Shown one piece after another: positions 1-8,678 of a stretch of DNA of 64,000 nt. Within the stretch, counting starts at the first letter, position 1, and each line of letters starts with the position of its first letter. Both the position numbers and the translations under genes were made by a program. The notes under the pieces are model-generated. The model searched no databases and was not told where the DNA came from. It saw only the letters and a list, made by a program, of their open reading frames with translations. Source of the stretch: Paraburkholderia dilworthii (GTDB lineage Bacteria; Pseudomonadota; Gammaproteobacteria; Burkholderiales; Burkholderiaceae); assembly GCF_000472525.1 (NCBI RefSeq), contig NZ_AWZT01000026.1, positions 1 to 64,000 of the forward strand, written 5' to 3'.

Positions 1-8
1 ATCGGCTG

Positions 9-137
9 TTAGTTTTTAAAGATCGGTCCGCCTCACGTCGCGCTGCCCACCATCACCCACCCGGCACCGCTTCGTTCTGCGTCGCTGCATCAGCAGCAGA
101 GAAACGAGATTATGAAGAACTTCCGCCGCAACGTCAA
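9..137 (-). promoter_or_regulatory. rRNA operon promoter P2 and leader with boxA-like element
   Basis: Read on the minus strand, TTGACG (137-132) and CATAAT (114-109) are separated by 17 nt and form a good sigma70 promoter. About 85 nt further the leader contains GATCTTTAAAAACTAAC (24-8), which resembles the boxA antitermination element found before 16S genes in Burkholderiaceae. No protein frame of interest is present. The 16S gene itself would lie beyond the left edge, so the assignment rests on the promoter and leader only. Confidence 0.7.
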
Positions 138-207
138 CAGGTTTTTGCTACCAACCGAACCTGCCGCCACCGCTGGAAGCCTTGCCACTGCTGGCTTTCC
201 CGCTTCC

Positions 208-269
208 CGTGCTCCGCTGTCCGGAGCACGAAAGAGCGAGATTCTAGCGAGCCGCCCAGCGCCTTGCAA
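208..269 (-). promoter_or_regulatory. upstream rRNA operon promoter P1 and leader hairpin
   Basis: On the minus strand TTGCAA (269-264) and TAGAAT (246-241) are spaced by exactly 17 nt, with an A/T-rich stretch just upstream that could act as an UP element. Immediately downstream of the expected transcription start lies a perfect 9-bp stem with a 5-nt loop (230-222 pairing with 216-208). Together with the second promoter nearer the edge this is the tandem-promoter arrangement typical of rRNA operons. The interval 1-350 contains no supported protein gene. Confidence 0.65.
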
Positions 270-350
270 GCGTTATTTTTGACAGGTCGGAACGCGCAAG
301 AAATAGCGCAAAGACAATCATGAGAAGCATATAGAACCACGCCGTGCCGG

Positions 351-911
351 TCAGGCAATCGCCCTCTTTTGCATGACGCGCTCTACTACATCAAGATAGT
401 GATCGAGACCCGGCGTCGCGCGATTTTCTTCTTTTGCGCGGTCATCCCACTTACGCAGACGCAATGCATCTTCCGCATATGGTTTTTGCAGAAACGCTTC
501 AGCTTCATCTCTACTGAAAATGCCGCCTTGCAATTCCAGACTACGCACCGAATCGGCGGAAAGCTGATCGAAATACGCGTCGTCGATTGCGCAAAGGCAG
601 CGCTTTGCATCGACGTGCAGACGAATCGGCTCCAATACCGCATCCGGCAGCACCGCACGCAAGAACGGCAGCGCAAAGTACTGGTGCAAGTCGTCGATGC
701 CCCGCTCCGTCGGCGTCGCACCCTGAAGATTCAGCAGATGCCCGAGATCGTGCAAAAACGCGGCGGCGACGAGTTCATCATCGGCGCCCACTTCTTCGGC
801 CAGCGCGCCGCTCTGCAATGCATGTTCGAGCTGCGTCACCGGTTCGCCGCTATAAGCGATGTCGCCGTATTGCTCGAACAGCGAACGAATGTCGCTCACA
901 CTCAATGCCAC
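351..911 (-). CDS. PhnZ-like HD-domain oxygenase of phosphonate operons
   Basis: This 186-residue protein belongs to the HD-domain family found in phosphonate degradation operons, related to the mixed-valent di-iron oxygenases PhnZ and TmpB that cleave hydroxylated aminophosphonates. Visible are Tyr20 and Glu23 in a YSGEPVTQLEH motif with His30, the HD pair His54-Asp55 in FLHDLGH, and His76 and His99, matching the spacing of PhnZ metal ligands. The start is GTG at 911, with GGGAG seven bases upstream and four bases after the phnY stop, so it is cotranscribed. No Fe(II)/2-oxoglutarate hydroxylase partner (PhnY* type) lies beside it, so the true substrate is uncertain. It is the last gene before the rRNA operon promoters. 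Confidence 0.85.
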   Translation of the reverse strand: MALSVSDIRSLFEQYGDIAYSGEPVTQLEHALQSGALAEEVGADDELVAAAFLHDLGHLLNLQGATPTERGIDDLHQYFALPFLRAVLPDAVLEPIRLHVDAKRCLCAIDDAYFDQLSADSVRSLELQGGIFSRDEAEAFLQKPYAEDALRLRKWDDRAKEENRATPGLDHYLDVVERVMQKRAIA

Positions 912-915
912 GCTA

Positions 916-2367
916 TTACTCCCACGGTAATGAAAAAGTCTTGAGGTTGGTGAAGCTTTTCATCGCTTCCTGAACGCCTTCCTTGTAGCCGAGCCCCGAG
1001 TCCTTGATGCCGCCAAACGGCGTCAGCTCGGTCCGGTAGCCGGGCACTTCCCATACATTCACCGTCCCGACCCGCAGTTCGTTGATCAAGCGCGTGATTG
1101 CGTCCTGCCGGTTCGTGCATACACCAGAAGACAATCCAAAGGCGGTGCCGTTGCTCATACGAATCGCATCGTCGAGCGTGTCGAAGCTAATGATCGGCGA
1201 CACCGGGCCAAAGGTTTCCTCGCGCACAAGGGTCATGCCCGGCTCCACGCCGTCGAGCACCGTAGGCGAATACAGCGCGCCATTGCGTCGATTGCCGATG
1301 CGCAAACGCGCGCCGCCGGCAATCGCCTCGTTCACCCGTGCCTCGAATAGCTGCGCCGCAGCGACGTCGATGACCGTGCCCATCTGGTTGGCCGCATCGA
1401 ATGGATCGCCGAAAGTCCAGGCCCGCGTCTTTTCGACGACCAGATCGGCGAAATCCGCCGCGACACGCTTTTGCACGAGCATCCGCTTGACCGCCGTGCA
1501 GCGCTGTCCGGAGTTCTTATACGAGCCCTGCACGGCGAGCGTCGCCGCGCGCTCGAGATCGGCGTCTTCCAGCACGATCAACGGATCGTTGCCGCCGAGT
1601 TCCAGTACGACGCGCCGGTATGCCGCCTTTGCCGCGATGTACTTGCCGATCGCCACGCCGCCCGTGAACGTGACGAGTTCAGCCAACGGATGCGTGATCA
1701 GTTCATCGGCGATCTCGCGCGGGTCGCCGGTCAGCACTTGCAGCATCGGCGCGGGCAAGCCGGCTTCATAGAGGATGTCGGCGAGATAAAGCGCCGACAG
1801 CGGCACCTTCTCGGACGGCTTCAGCACCACGCGATTATTTGTCGCGATTGCCGGCGCGATCTTATGCGCGACCTGGTTCATCGGATGGTTGAACGGCGTA
1901 ATCGCGACGATCACGCCCGCAAGCGGTTCGCGCTGCGAAAATACGCGCCGCCGCTTGCCATGCGGCGTCAGATCGCACGAGAAGCTCTGCCCGTCGTCGC
2001 GCAGCGCTTCGATCGCGGCAAACTTGAACACGTCAGCCACGCGGCCGATTTCATAGCGGGAGTCCTGCTTCGACAAGCCCGATTCGAGCGAGATCAGATC
2101 CGACGCCTCTTCGGTTCTGTCACGCAGCAACGCGGCCGCGCGTTCGAGAATCTGCGAGCGCTCATATCGCGTGAGCTTCGCCTGATAGGCTGCGGCATAT
2201 TCGAACGCGGCGCGCACGTCCTCGACGCTCGCGCGCGCGACGGTGCCTACTCGCGTGCCCGTATAGGGATCGAATACATCGAACGAGCGTGGCCGCGCCG
2301 CGCGTTCGCCCTTGAGTCGCAGCGCTTCGGCCCGGAATGCCGGATGGTCCCGCAAGGTCGCGTTCAT
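916..2367 (-). CDS. phnY: phosphonoacetaldehyde dehydrogenase
   Basis: This 483-residue NAD(P)-dependent aldehyde dehydrogenase is predicted to oxidise phosphonoacetaldehyde to phosphonoacetate, the middle step of the PhnW-PhnY-PhnA route. The fold's catalytic residues are visible: Asn160 in TPFNHP, Glu256 in LELGG and the nucleophile Cys290 in NSGQRC. The start overlaps the phnA stop by four bases, and the next gene, the HD oxygenase, starts four bases after its stop, so translation is probably coupled. A clearly related second copy lies at 52409-53866. Assignment to phosphonoacetaldehyde rather than another aldehyde rests on the tight phnA linkage and on resemblance to known PhnY. Confidence 0.92.
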   Translation of the reverse strand: MNATLRDHPAFRAEALRLKGERAARPRSFDVFDPYTGTRVGTVARASVEDVRAAFEYAAAYQAKLTRYERSQILERAAALLRDRTEEASDLISLESGLSKQDSRYEIGRVADVFKFAAIEALRDDGQSFSCDLTPHGKRRRVFSQREPLAGVIVAITPFNHPMNQVAHKIAPAIATNNRVVLKPSEKVPLSALYLADILYEAGLPAPMLQVLTGDPREIADELITHPLAELVTFTGGVAIGKYIAAKAAYRRVVLELGGNDPLIVLEDADLERAATLAVQGSYKNSGQRCTAVKRMLVQKRVAADFADLVVEKTRAWTFGDPFDAANQMGTVIDVAAAQLFEARVNEAIAGGARLRIGNRRNGALYSPTVLDGVEPGMTLVREETFGPVSPIISFDTLDDAIRMSNGTAFGLSSGVCTNRQDAITRLINELRVGTVNVWEVPGYRTELTPFGGIKDSGLGYKEGVQEAMKSFTNLKTFSLPWE

Positions 2368-3653
2368 GATGCCGACACCCGATTCAACGCGACGTCGAAG
2401 ATATCGAAATTGCGCAGCCTTTTACCGCTATCCGCGCCCGGCAATCCTTCAACGCGCCGATTAAACAACAGCGGCACCTCCTGCTCCGACAAGCCGCCAT
2501 GCGAGCGCAACGGCACAGTCAATCCGGACAGATCGTGCTCATCGCGACGCGTGCCGAGCACCACATGCTTCGTGCCGATCACGACGATATCGCCGACGCG
2601 ATCGCCCGGCAGTTCAAAACGCTCGCAAGCCGTGCGGTTATCGAGCGCGAGTTCGATTCCCCGCAGCCCGCCAATCCGCTCGATGACCTGCGCGGCGCCG
2701 ACATCGTGCGGCAAGTACACCGTCGCGAACGAACCGAGCGCGCCGTGATGCACCACATACGGATCGGTAATCGGCAAGATCACGCGCGCCTTGCGAGCGC
2801 CGAGCCATTCGTCGAGCACGTCTTGCAGATAGATCACATTCGGCTCGCCGGTTTGCGGATCGTGTTTCGCGTTCATGCCGTGATCGGCGGTGAGGCCGAT
2901 CACCCAGCCGAGCGCGTCGAGCTTCGCCAGATAGCCGTCCATCATCGCGTAGAACGCGTTCGCACCCTCGGTGCCCGGCGCCCATTTGTGCTGGATGTAA
3001 TCGGTGGTGGACAGATACATCAGGTCGAGCTTGCGCGTTTGCGCGAGCCGCACACCGGCGGCAAACAGGAACTCCGAAAGCCCCGCGCTGTACACGTCGG
3101 GCAGTGGCAAGCCGACCAGATCGAGTACTTCGTCGATGCCGTTTTCCTCGCGCGTCACCGTGTCCGCTTTTTCCGCCGAAAAGCAGATGCCGTTCAGTTG
3201 CCAGCCCAACAGCCGGCGCAACTTGTCTTTGGCAGTGACGACGGCGACGCCTGCGCCCGCTTCGGCCGCCGCGGCCAGCAAGGTGCCGGCGCGCAGATAG
3301 GCAGGATCGTTCATCATCACTTCCGCGCCCGCGCCGCCGTTCGCATCAGGATCCCAGAAGTAATTCCCGCAGATGCCGTGCACCGACGGCGGCACGCCGC
3401 AGACGATCGACAGATTGTTGGGGTTAGTGAACGACGGAATCACGCAATCGCCCTTGAAGGCCGCGCCGCCCTTGAGCATCTTGCCGATGAACGGCGCAAC
3501 GCCGGCAGCGACCGCGGCTTCCAGATAATCGAATTCGCAGCCGTCGACGCACACCACGACCGTCGGCTCCGAAGGCAGCCGGTAACGGCGACCGTTGACT
3601 TCTATCGTGCGTTCTTTTGCGTTTGCATTCACGTTTGTGCTTGCGCTTGCCAT
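2364..3653 (-). CDS. phnA: phosphonoacetate hydrolase
   Basis: A 429-residue member of the alkaline-phosphatase superfamily that hydrolyses the C-P bond of phosphonoacetate to acetate and phosphate using two zinc ions. Expected residues are present: Asp37 in VCVDGC, the nucleophile Thr76 in SFTNPNN, Asp218 and His222 in TTDYIQH, Asp257-His258 in TADHGMN and a C-terminal His in LRSHGGL. The N-terminal twenty residues are an alanine- and asparagine-rich extension not found in the second copy at 51160-52395. It sits between the GntR regulator and phnY and overlaps phnY by four bases. PhnA is cytoplasmic, and no signal peptide is seen. Confidence 0.94.
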   Translation of the reverse strand: MASASTNVNANAKERTIEVNGRRYRLPSEPTVVVCVDGCEFDYLEAAVAAGVAPFIGKMLKGGAAFKGDCVIPSFTNPNNLSIVCGVPPSVHGICGNYFWDPDANGGAGAEVMMNDPAYLRAGTLLAAAAEAGAGVAVVTAKDKLRRLLGWQLNGICFSAEKADTVTREENGIDEVLDLVGLPLPDVYSAGLSEFLFAAGVRLAQTRKLDLMYLSTTDYIQHKWAPGTEGANAFYAMMDGYLAKLDALGWVIGLTADHGMNAKHDPQTGEPNVIYLQDVLDEWLGARKARVILPITDPYVVHHGALGSFATVYLPHDVGAAQVIERIGGLRGIELALDNRTACERFELPGDRVGDIVVIGTKHVVLGTRRDEHDLSGLTVPLRSHGGLSEQEVPLLFNRRVEGLPGADSGKRLRNFDIFDVALNRVSAS

Positions 3654-3717
3654 TGCTCCCGTCCCTGCGTGCCACGCACGCGTGCTCCAGCCAATGCGTT
3701 ACGACGACGCCATCGCT

Positions 3718-4464
3718 TCAGTCGTCCGAAGTCGGCGCACTCCGCGCCGTGTCCAACTGCCGAGCCACCACGCCGCCTTCCTCGCACGCCGCATGCGCGC
3801 GCTGCAGGCCGCCGTTCACGTGCGCGTGCATCAGCGCCGCCGCACGTCCGGCATCGCGCGAAGCCAGCGCTGTCAGAATCGCGCGGTGTTCGGCCAGCGA
3901 GCGCTCCATCGCATCGGCGTGCACCGCCAGCGCCGCGCGCCGAAAAAGTCTCAACTCGCTCACCAGCCTTCGATACGTCTCGTACAACTTCAGATTGCCC
4001 GCCGCCGCCACGAGCGCGTCATGAAACGCGACGTTGGCCCGCGCGTATGCATCGTGATCCCGCGCGTCGAGCGCCGCGCGCATCGCATCGAGCCAGTCGC
4101 GCAACACCGCCAACTGACGCGCGTCGATGTTCGCAGCCAACATCCGGCACGCCGCCTCTTCGAGCACCGCGCGCACCGCATAGATCTCATCCGCTTCCGC
4201 CAACGATACTGTCCGCACGAACACGCCGCGATTTTTCTCGGTGCGCACGAGCCCGGCCTGCTCGAGCGCGCGAAACGCCTCGCGAACCGGCCCGCGCGAC
4301 ACGTGCAGGCGCGCCGCCCAATCCGCTTCGTTGAGCTTGTCGCCCGGTGCCAGTTCGCCTTCGACGATGTGCCTTTCGATCTGGTCGCGAACGAGTGCCG
4401 TCAGCGAATGCCTGCGCACAACCTCAATCGGATCGACAGAAGCAGTTTGCATATATTCGGTCAT
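3718..4464 (-). CDS. phnR: GntR/FadR-family regulator of phosphonate genes
   Basis: This 248-residue regulator has an N-terminal winged helix (residues about 15-80, including HVSRGPVREAFRALEQAGL) and a C-terminal FCD ligand domain, so it is of the FadR type. The reading frame stays open far upstream, but there it is only the antisense of phnV. The ATG at 4464 gives the normal family N-terminus, and a second ATG four codons later is equally possible because neither has a strong ribosome site. It lies inside the operon, between the transporter and the catabolic genes, and is strongly similar to the regulator at 43446-44174. It probably senses AEP or a breakdown product, which is inference. Confidence 0.85.
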   Translation of the reverse strand: MTEYMQTASVDPIEVVRRHSLTALVRDQIERHIVEGELAPGDKLNEADWAARLHVSRGPVREAFRALEQAGLVRTEKNRGVFVRTVSLAEADEIYAVRAVLEEAACRMLAANIDARQLAVLRDWLDAMRAALDARDHDAYARANVAFHDALVAAAGNLKLYETYRRLVSELRLFRRAALAVHADAMERSLAEHRAILTALASRDAGRAAALMHAHVNGGLQRAHAACEEGGVVARQLDTARSAPTSDD

Positions 4465-4544
4465 TTCGACAAATTTCGCCACACGCAAGTTTGCGGGAGG
4501 TCTGCGCGCCGGGTGACGCGCAATCACAAGAATCGGGAACCGGT

Positions 4545-5408
4545 TCAGTCCGTCCGACGACGCGGCACGCGGGCCGCGATCAGCAGCAGCGCCGCCAGCG
4601 ACACCAGCAACAGAATCAGCGACAGCGCTGACGCCGGCAGATAATAACCACGCTCGACCTGGCCGACGACCACGATCGGGACCGTGGCGAAACCCGGCGG
4701 ATACACGGTGAGCGTCGCGCCCAGTTCGCCGAGCGACAACGCGAAGCCAAGCGCAAGACTCGCGCGGATCGCGGGCACAAGCTGCGGCAGCACGACCCGG
4801 CGCAGCACCATCGACGGCGGCGCACCGAGGCTCGCAGCCGCTTCGCGCAGAATTGTCAACTCGGGGCGCAACGCGGCGGCCGCGCACCGGTAGCAGAACG
4901 GCAGCACCAGTGCGAGCTGCACGAATACGACGATCGCCGCGGAGCTCGAGAGATCGACCGGCCGCTTGTGATAGGCGATTAGCACCGCGAGCCCGAGCAC
5001 CACGCTCGGCACGCCGTTGGGCATCATCGCAATGGTGTCGACGAACGCGCCGAGCCCGCGCCGGTCGCGTCCTTCCAGCGCGAGCGCAAGCCACAGCCCG
5101 AGAATCGTGCCGAGCACCGCGACGCCCATGCCGATTTCGAGGCTCGTCGTGAGCGCGTCGAAGTCGCTCGAACCGAGCCGCTCGAACCAGCGCGTGCTGA
5201 AGCCGTCAGGCAGGATCGTGCCCGACCAGTGCGCCGCCACGCTCGACAGTCCCACGACGATCACCGGCAACACGAAAAGCCAGAAGCACAGCAGCGCGGC
5301 AAAGCCGAGAAACAGTCCGCCGAGCATCCGCACGACGAGACTCCGGCGCACCGGACGCGCTTTCTTGTGCATGACCGGGAGCACCGTCGGGTCGAGTTCA
5401 AAGGCCAC
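4545..5408 (-). CDS. phnV: 2-aminoethylphosphonate ABC transporter permease PhnV
   Basis: A 287-residue inner-membrane permease with about six transmembrane helices and the binding-protein-dependent transport loop (EAAASLGAPPSMVLRRVVLP) that docks onto the ATPase. It overlaps the preceding permease gene by 11 bases, and the two would form the heterodimeric membrane pore. The gene order binding protein, ATPase, permease, permease matches the phnSTUV system of Salmonella. The second AEP locus in this window instead uses one fused permease. Substrate assignment comes from context and family resemblance. Confidence 0.88.
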   Translation of the reverse strand: MAFELDPTVLPVMHKKARPVRRSLVVRMLGGLFLGFAALLCFWLFVLPVIVVGLSSVAAHWSGTILPDGFSTRWFERLGSSDFDALTTSLEIGMGVAVLGTILGLWLALALEGRDRRGLGAFVDTIAMMPNGVPSVVLGLAVLIAYHKRPVDLSSSAAIVVFVQLALVLPFCYRCAAAALRPELTILREAAASLGAPPSMVLRRVVLPQLVPAIRASLALGFALSLGELGATLTVYPPGFATVPIVVVGQVERGYYLPASALSLILLLVSLAALLLIAARVPRRRTD

Positions 5409-6351
5409 GGTGCGCTCCTTTCACGTTGCGACGGTTGACCTGGCGGTATAACGCGTACAGCGACAGGGACATGATCAGCATCACGACCGCGCCGGCGGCG
5501 GCCGTCGGCAGATCGAGGTCGACAGTGGCCGAACTGTAGATTGCGACCGGCAAGGTGATCAGATGCGCACTGCCGAGCACGAGCAGAATGCCGAACTCGT
5601 TGAGCGTCAGCAGGAAGCACAGGATCGTGCCGGCCGCGATGCCCGGCCATGCGAGCGGCAGAATCACCTTGAACGCGACCATCCAGCCGCTTGCGCCGAG
5701 GCTGCGGGCGGCTTCGATCAGACGCATGTCGAGCGTGGCAAACGAGGCCAGCGTCGGACGCACGACAAACGGCGCGTAGAACACGACTTCGGCGAGAATC
5801 ACGCCGCCCACGCCGAACAGGAAATCGAGCGGCGGCGCCTGCAAATGAAAGAGCCGTTGCAAGCCGATGCTGACCGAGCCTTGCGAGCCGTATAGAAAAA
5901 TCAGCGTGAAGGCGACTAGAAACGACGGGAACGCGACGAACAGTTCGAGAAAGCGCGTGACCATCCGCGCGCCGGGGAACGGCTTGAAAAACAGCAGCGA
6001 GGCAAGTGCGACGCCGAGCAGCGACGCGAGCCCCGCGCTCGCGAACAGAATCCACAGCGTCGTGCCGATCACGCCGCGCGTCTCCGGATTGCCGAAGAAC
6101 GCCGCATACGCCTGCAGGCCGATACCATGCGGCCCGCTCAGACTGAGCGCCACGAGGCGCACGAGCGGATAGATCACGAGCGGTCCCAGCACGACCACCG
6201 CGATGAACAGAAGATGCCATTGCGCCGCGCGTTCGCGGCGCTTTACCGCGGCGCGATGCGAAGCCGCGCTTGCGCTGCGGCGAGCGTCGGCTGCGGCCGC
6301 AGACGACGCACTCAGCGGATTCGGCGCGTCAGGGGTGGATAAGGACGACAT
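5398..6351 (-). CDS. phnU: 2-aminoethylphosphonate ABC transporter permease PhnU
   Basis: A 317-residue permease with a charged, alanine-rich cytoplasmic N-terminus of about 45 residues followed by six predicted transmembrane helices. The EAA-type loop reads EAARSLGASGWMVAFKVILP. It overlaps the ATPase gene by 23 bases upstream and phnV by 11 bases downstream, which indicates coupled expression of an ABC importer. Partner and substrate are inferred from the phnS-T-U-V order and the adjacent phosphonate catabolic genes. Confidence 0.88.
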   Translation of the reverse strand: MSSLSTPDAPNPLSASSAAAADARRSASAASHRAAVKRRERAAQWHLLFIAVVVLGPLVIYPLVRLVALSLSGPHGIGLQAYAAFFGNPETRGVIGTTLWILFASAGLASLLGVALASLLFFKPFPGARMVTRFLELFVAFPSFLVAFTLIFLYGSQGSVSIGLQRLFHLQAPPLDFLFGVGGVILAEVVFYAPFVVRPTLASFATLDMRLIEAARSLGASGWMVAFKVILPLAWPGIAAGTILCFLLTLNEFGILLVLGSAHLITLPVAIYSSATVDLDLPTAAAGAVVMLIMSLSLYALYRQVNRRNVKGAHRGL

Positions 6352-7438
6352 CGTCAGCCTCGTAACGCAGGGAAACGCGCGCGCCTTTCTCCGGCATCAT
6401 GCCGTGGCCGCGCTGCATGGTGACGAGCACCGGTTCGCTCGGCATCGCGTCCAGCGCGACCGACACCGACAACACCGCGCCATACCATTCGACCGATGTG
6501 ATCGCGCCGTGCAAGTGCCCTTCCCCGAGCGGCACGATGCGCAGCGCTTCGGGCCGCAAACACGCGACACGCTCACGCTCGTTGTAGCGCGCGTCGTCCA
6601 TGCCGAACGCGACTTGGGGAGGCAGCAGATTGGCCGCGCCGAGATAACGCGCGACAAACCCGTCGCTCGGCGCGTCGTACAACTGCTGCGGGGTGCCAAG
6701 CTGGGCGATGCGGCCGTCGCGCATCAGCAGCGTGCGGTCCGACAGCACGAGCGCGTCGTCCTGATCGTGCGTCACGCAGACGATCGTCAGATTCGGCAGA
6801 CGCTCATGCAGCGCCTTCAGTTCGGAACGCACCGAGGCGCGCAGATTGGCGTCGAGTGCGGAGAGCGGCTCGTCGAGCAGGAGCACGTCCGGCTCGATCA
6901 CGAGCGCGCGCGCCAGCGCTACGCGCTGCTGCATGCCGCCGGAAAGTTGCGCGGGCATCACATGCCCGGCGTCGCCCAGTTGCACGAGTTTGAGCGCATC
7001 GGCCACGCGTCGCGCGATGTCTTTCGCCGATATGCGCCGCGCGCGCAAGCCGAACGCGACGTTCTCGAACACCGACAGGTGCGGAAACAGCGCATAGCTC
7101 TGAAACAGCAAGCCGAGATTGCGCTTATGCGGCGGCACATGCGTGAGATCGTGGCCGGCGACGGTCAGCGTGCCGGCCAGTCCATCCGCCTCGATGAACC
7201 CGGCGATGAAGCGCAACAGCGTGGTCTTGCCGCAGCCGCTGCGACCGAGCACCGTGAGCAGTTCGCCGCGCTGGATCGTCAACGAGAGATCGTCGAGCAC
7301 CGTGCGCGAGCCGAAGCGCACCGTCAGATGGTCGATCTGCACGCCGCCGCGTGCGTCCGAACGCGCGGCACCGAGCGCGTCCAACGACGCGCCCGGTGCG
7401 CCACGTTGAGCAAGACTGGCCGTATTCACCGGATTCAT
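6329..7438 (-). CDS. phnT: 2-aminoethylphosphonate ABC transporter ATPase PhnT
   Basis: A 369-residue ATPase energising AEP uptake. It shows Walker A GRSGCGKTT, the signature LSGGMQQRVALARAL and Walker B VLLLDEPLSALD, followed by a C-terminal TOBE-like regulatory domain, as usual for this class. The frame could begin at a TTG 45 bases upstream, but ATG 7438 gives a normal N-terminus before the ATPase core. A GGAGG is present but abuts the ATG, so the exact start is uncertain. The stop overlaps phnU by 23 bases. A functionally parallel ATPase is encoded at 48659-49750. Confidence 0.88.
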   Translation of the reverse strand: MNPVNTASLAQRGAPGASLDALGAARSDARGGVQIDHLTVRFGSRTVLDDLSLTIQRGELLTVLGRSGCGKTTLLRFIAGFIEADGLAGTLTVAGHDLTHVPPHKRNLGLLFQSYALFPHLSVFENVAFGLRARRISAKDIARRVADALKLVQLGDAGHVMPAQLSGGMQQRVALARALVIEPDVLLLDEPLSALDANLRASVRSELKALHERLPNLTIVCVTHDQDDALVLSDRTLLMRDGRIAQLGTPQQLYDAPSDGFVARYLGAANLLPPQVAFGMDDARYNERERVACLRPEALRIVPLGEGHLHGAITSVEWYGAVLSVSVALDAMPSEPVLVTMQRGHGMMPEKGARVSLRYEADDVVLIHP

Positions 7439-7589
7439 CCTCCAACAAGATTGATGCTCGTGCAGCCCGGCAATCGAGGGCAAATCGCGAAGCGCTGGCT
7501 GACTGATTCACGTCGACGGCGCGCCAACTCAAGCTTCGCTGAACTCAGTTGAACGTGAAGCGCACGTCGACTCGACTGCGAACGGCGGC

Positions 7590-8678
7590 TTACTTCGGCT
7601 TGACCACTTCGATCTGCTTGCCCGACGAACCGACTACCTCGCTCTTCCAGCGTGCGGTCCAGTCGGCCTTTTTCGCCATCACCTGGTTCCAGTCCACCGG
7701 AATCAGCTTCACGCCCGTAATCGCCTGTTTGACCGCGTCGCCGTTCTTGCCGGCGAGCGGCACGTCGCTGCGGCCCGGGATGCCGAAGATGTCCGGCACT
7801 TTGGCCTGCACGTCAGTCGACATCAGATAGTCGATCAGCTTCTTGCCCTGCGCCTGGTTCGGACCGTTCTTGATCAACCCGATCGCGTACGGTAACTGAA
7901 ATGTGGTCGGCTGCGCGCCCGGCGCTGCTGCGAGGAACACGGGCTTGAGCGAGAGGCCGCCGTTGGCTGCGTCGTCGAGATCCATTTGCAGATCGCCGTT
8001 TGCGAACGCGATTTCGTTACGCGAGAGCAGCACGTCCAGGTAGCCCGTGCCCTTCGTATGGAACTTCGCACTTTGTTCGAGCTTCTTCAGATAGTCGAAC
8101 GCCTTGTCCTCACCCATCAACGACGACGTCAGAATGATCACGGCCATGCCGTCGCCCGCCGTCGCCGGATTCGAGTAGGCGATCTTGCCGCTGTAGTCCG
8201 GATGCAGCAGATCGGCAAAAGTCTTCGGCTGGTTTTTCGTGACTTCCGGGTTGATCGCGAACGAGAAATAGTTGTTCACGAAGGTGGCCCACGCGCCATT
8301 CGGCGCCTTGGCGATTGCCGGAACATTCTTGTAGTTCGCGCTCTGGTAAGCCTGCAGCAAACCGCTCTGATCCGCTTGCTGGATGAACGGCGGCAGCGTG
8401 ACGATCACGTCCGCCTTCGGCTGATCTTTCTCGATGGTCGCGCGGTTCACCACTTCCCCGCTGCCCGCGGTGACGATGTTGACCTTCACGCCTTCCTTCT
8501 TTTCGAAGGCCGGCAGTACGTCTTTGTAGAGGTTTTCCAGGCCATCGGCGGTGTACAGCACCACGGCATCGGCCGCATGCGCCTGCATGGCCCCGCCGCC
8601 GAACATCGTCGCGGCGACGAGCACCGGCAGCAGTTTGCGTGCGAGACCCGTGGCTTGCGAGGAATTTGTCTTTATCAT
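7590..8678 (-). CDS. phnS: 2-aminoethylphosphonate periplasmic binding protein PhnS
   Basis: A 362-residue type 2 periplasmic solute-binding protein. ATG 8678 is preceded by GGAGAGAG at suitable distance and gives a cationic start, a hydrophobic stretch and a signal-peptidase site near AQAHAADA (about residue 36). The mature part begins VVLYTADGLENLYKDVLPAF, the pattern of the iron/phosphonate binding-protein family. It is the first structural gene of the phn operon, 151 bases before phnT. Phosphonate specificity comes from context. A different binding protein of the same class is encoded at 49880-50935. Confidence 0.9.
   Translation of the reverse strand: MIKTNSSQATGLARKLLPVLVAATMFGGGAMQAHAADAVVLYTADGLENLYKDVLPAFEKKEGVKVNIVTAGSGEVVNRATIEKDQPKADVIVTLPPFIQQADQSGLLQAYQSANYKNVPAIAKAPNGAWATFVNNYFSFAINPEVTKNQPKTFADLLHPDYSGKIAYSNPATAGDGMAVIILTSSLMGEDKAFDYLKKLEQSAKFHTKGTGYLDVLLSRNEIAFANGDLQMDLDDAANGGLSLKPVFLAAAPGAQPTTFQLPYAIGLIKNGPNQAQGKKLIDYLMSTDVQAKVPDIFGIPGRSDVPLAGKNGDAVKQAITGVKLIPVDWNQVMAKKADWTARWKSEVVGSSGKQIEVVKPK

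Noticed and set aside
4465..5094. N-terminal extension of the GntR frame
   Set aside because: It is arginine/alanine-rich antisense-type sequence lying over the phnV permease; the family N-terminus begins at 4464.
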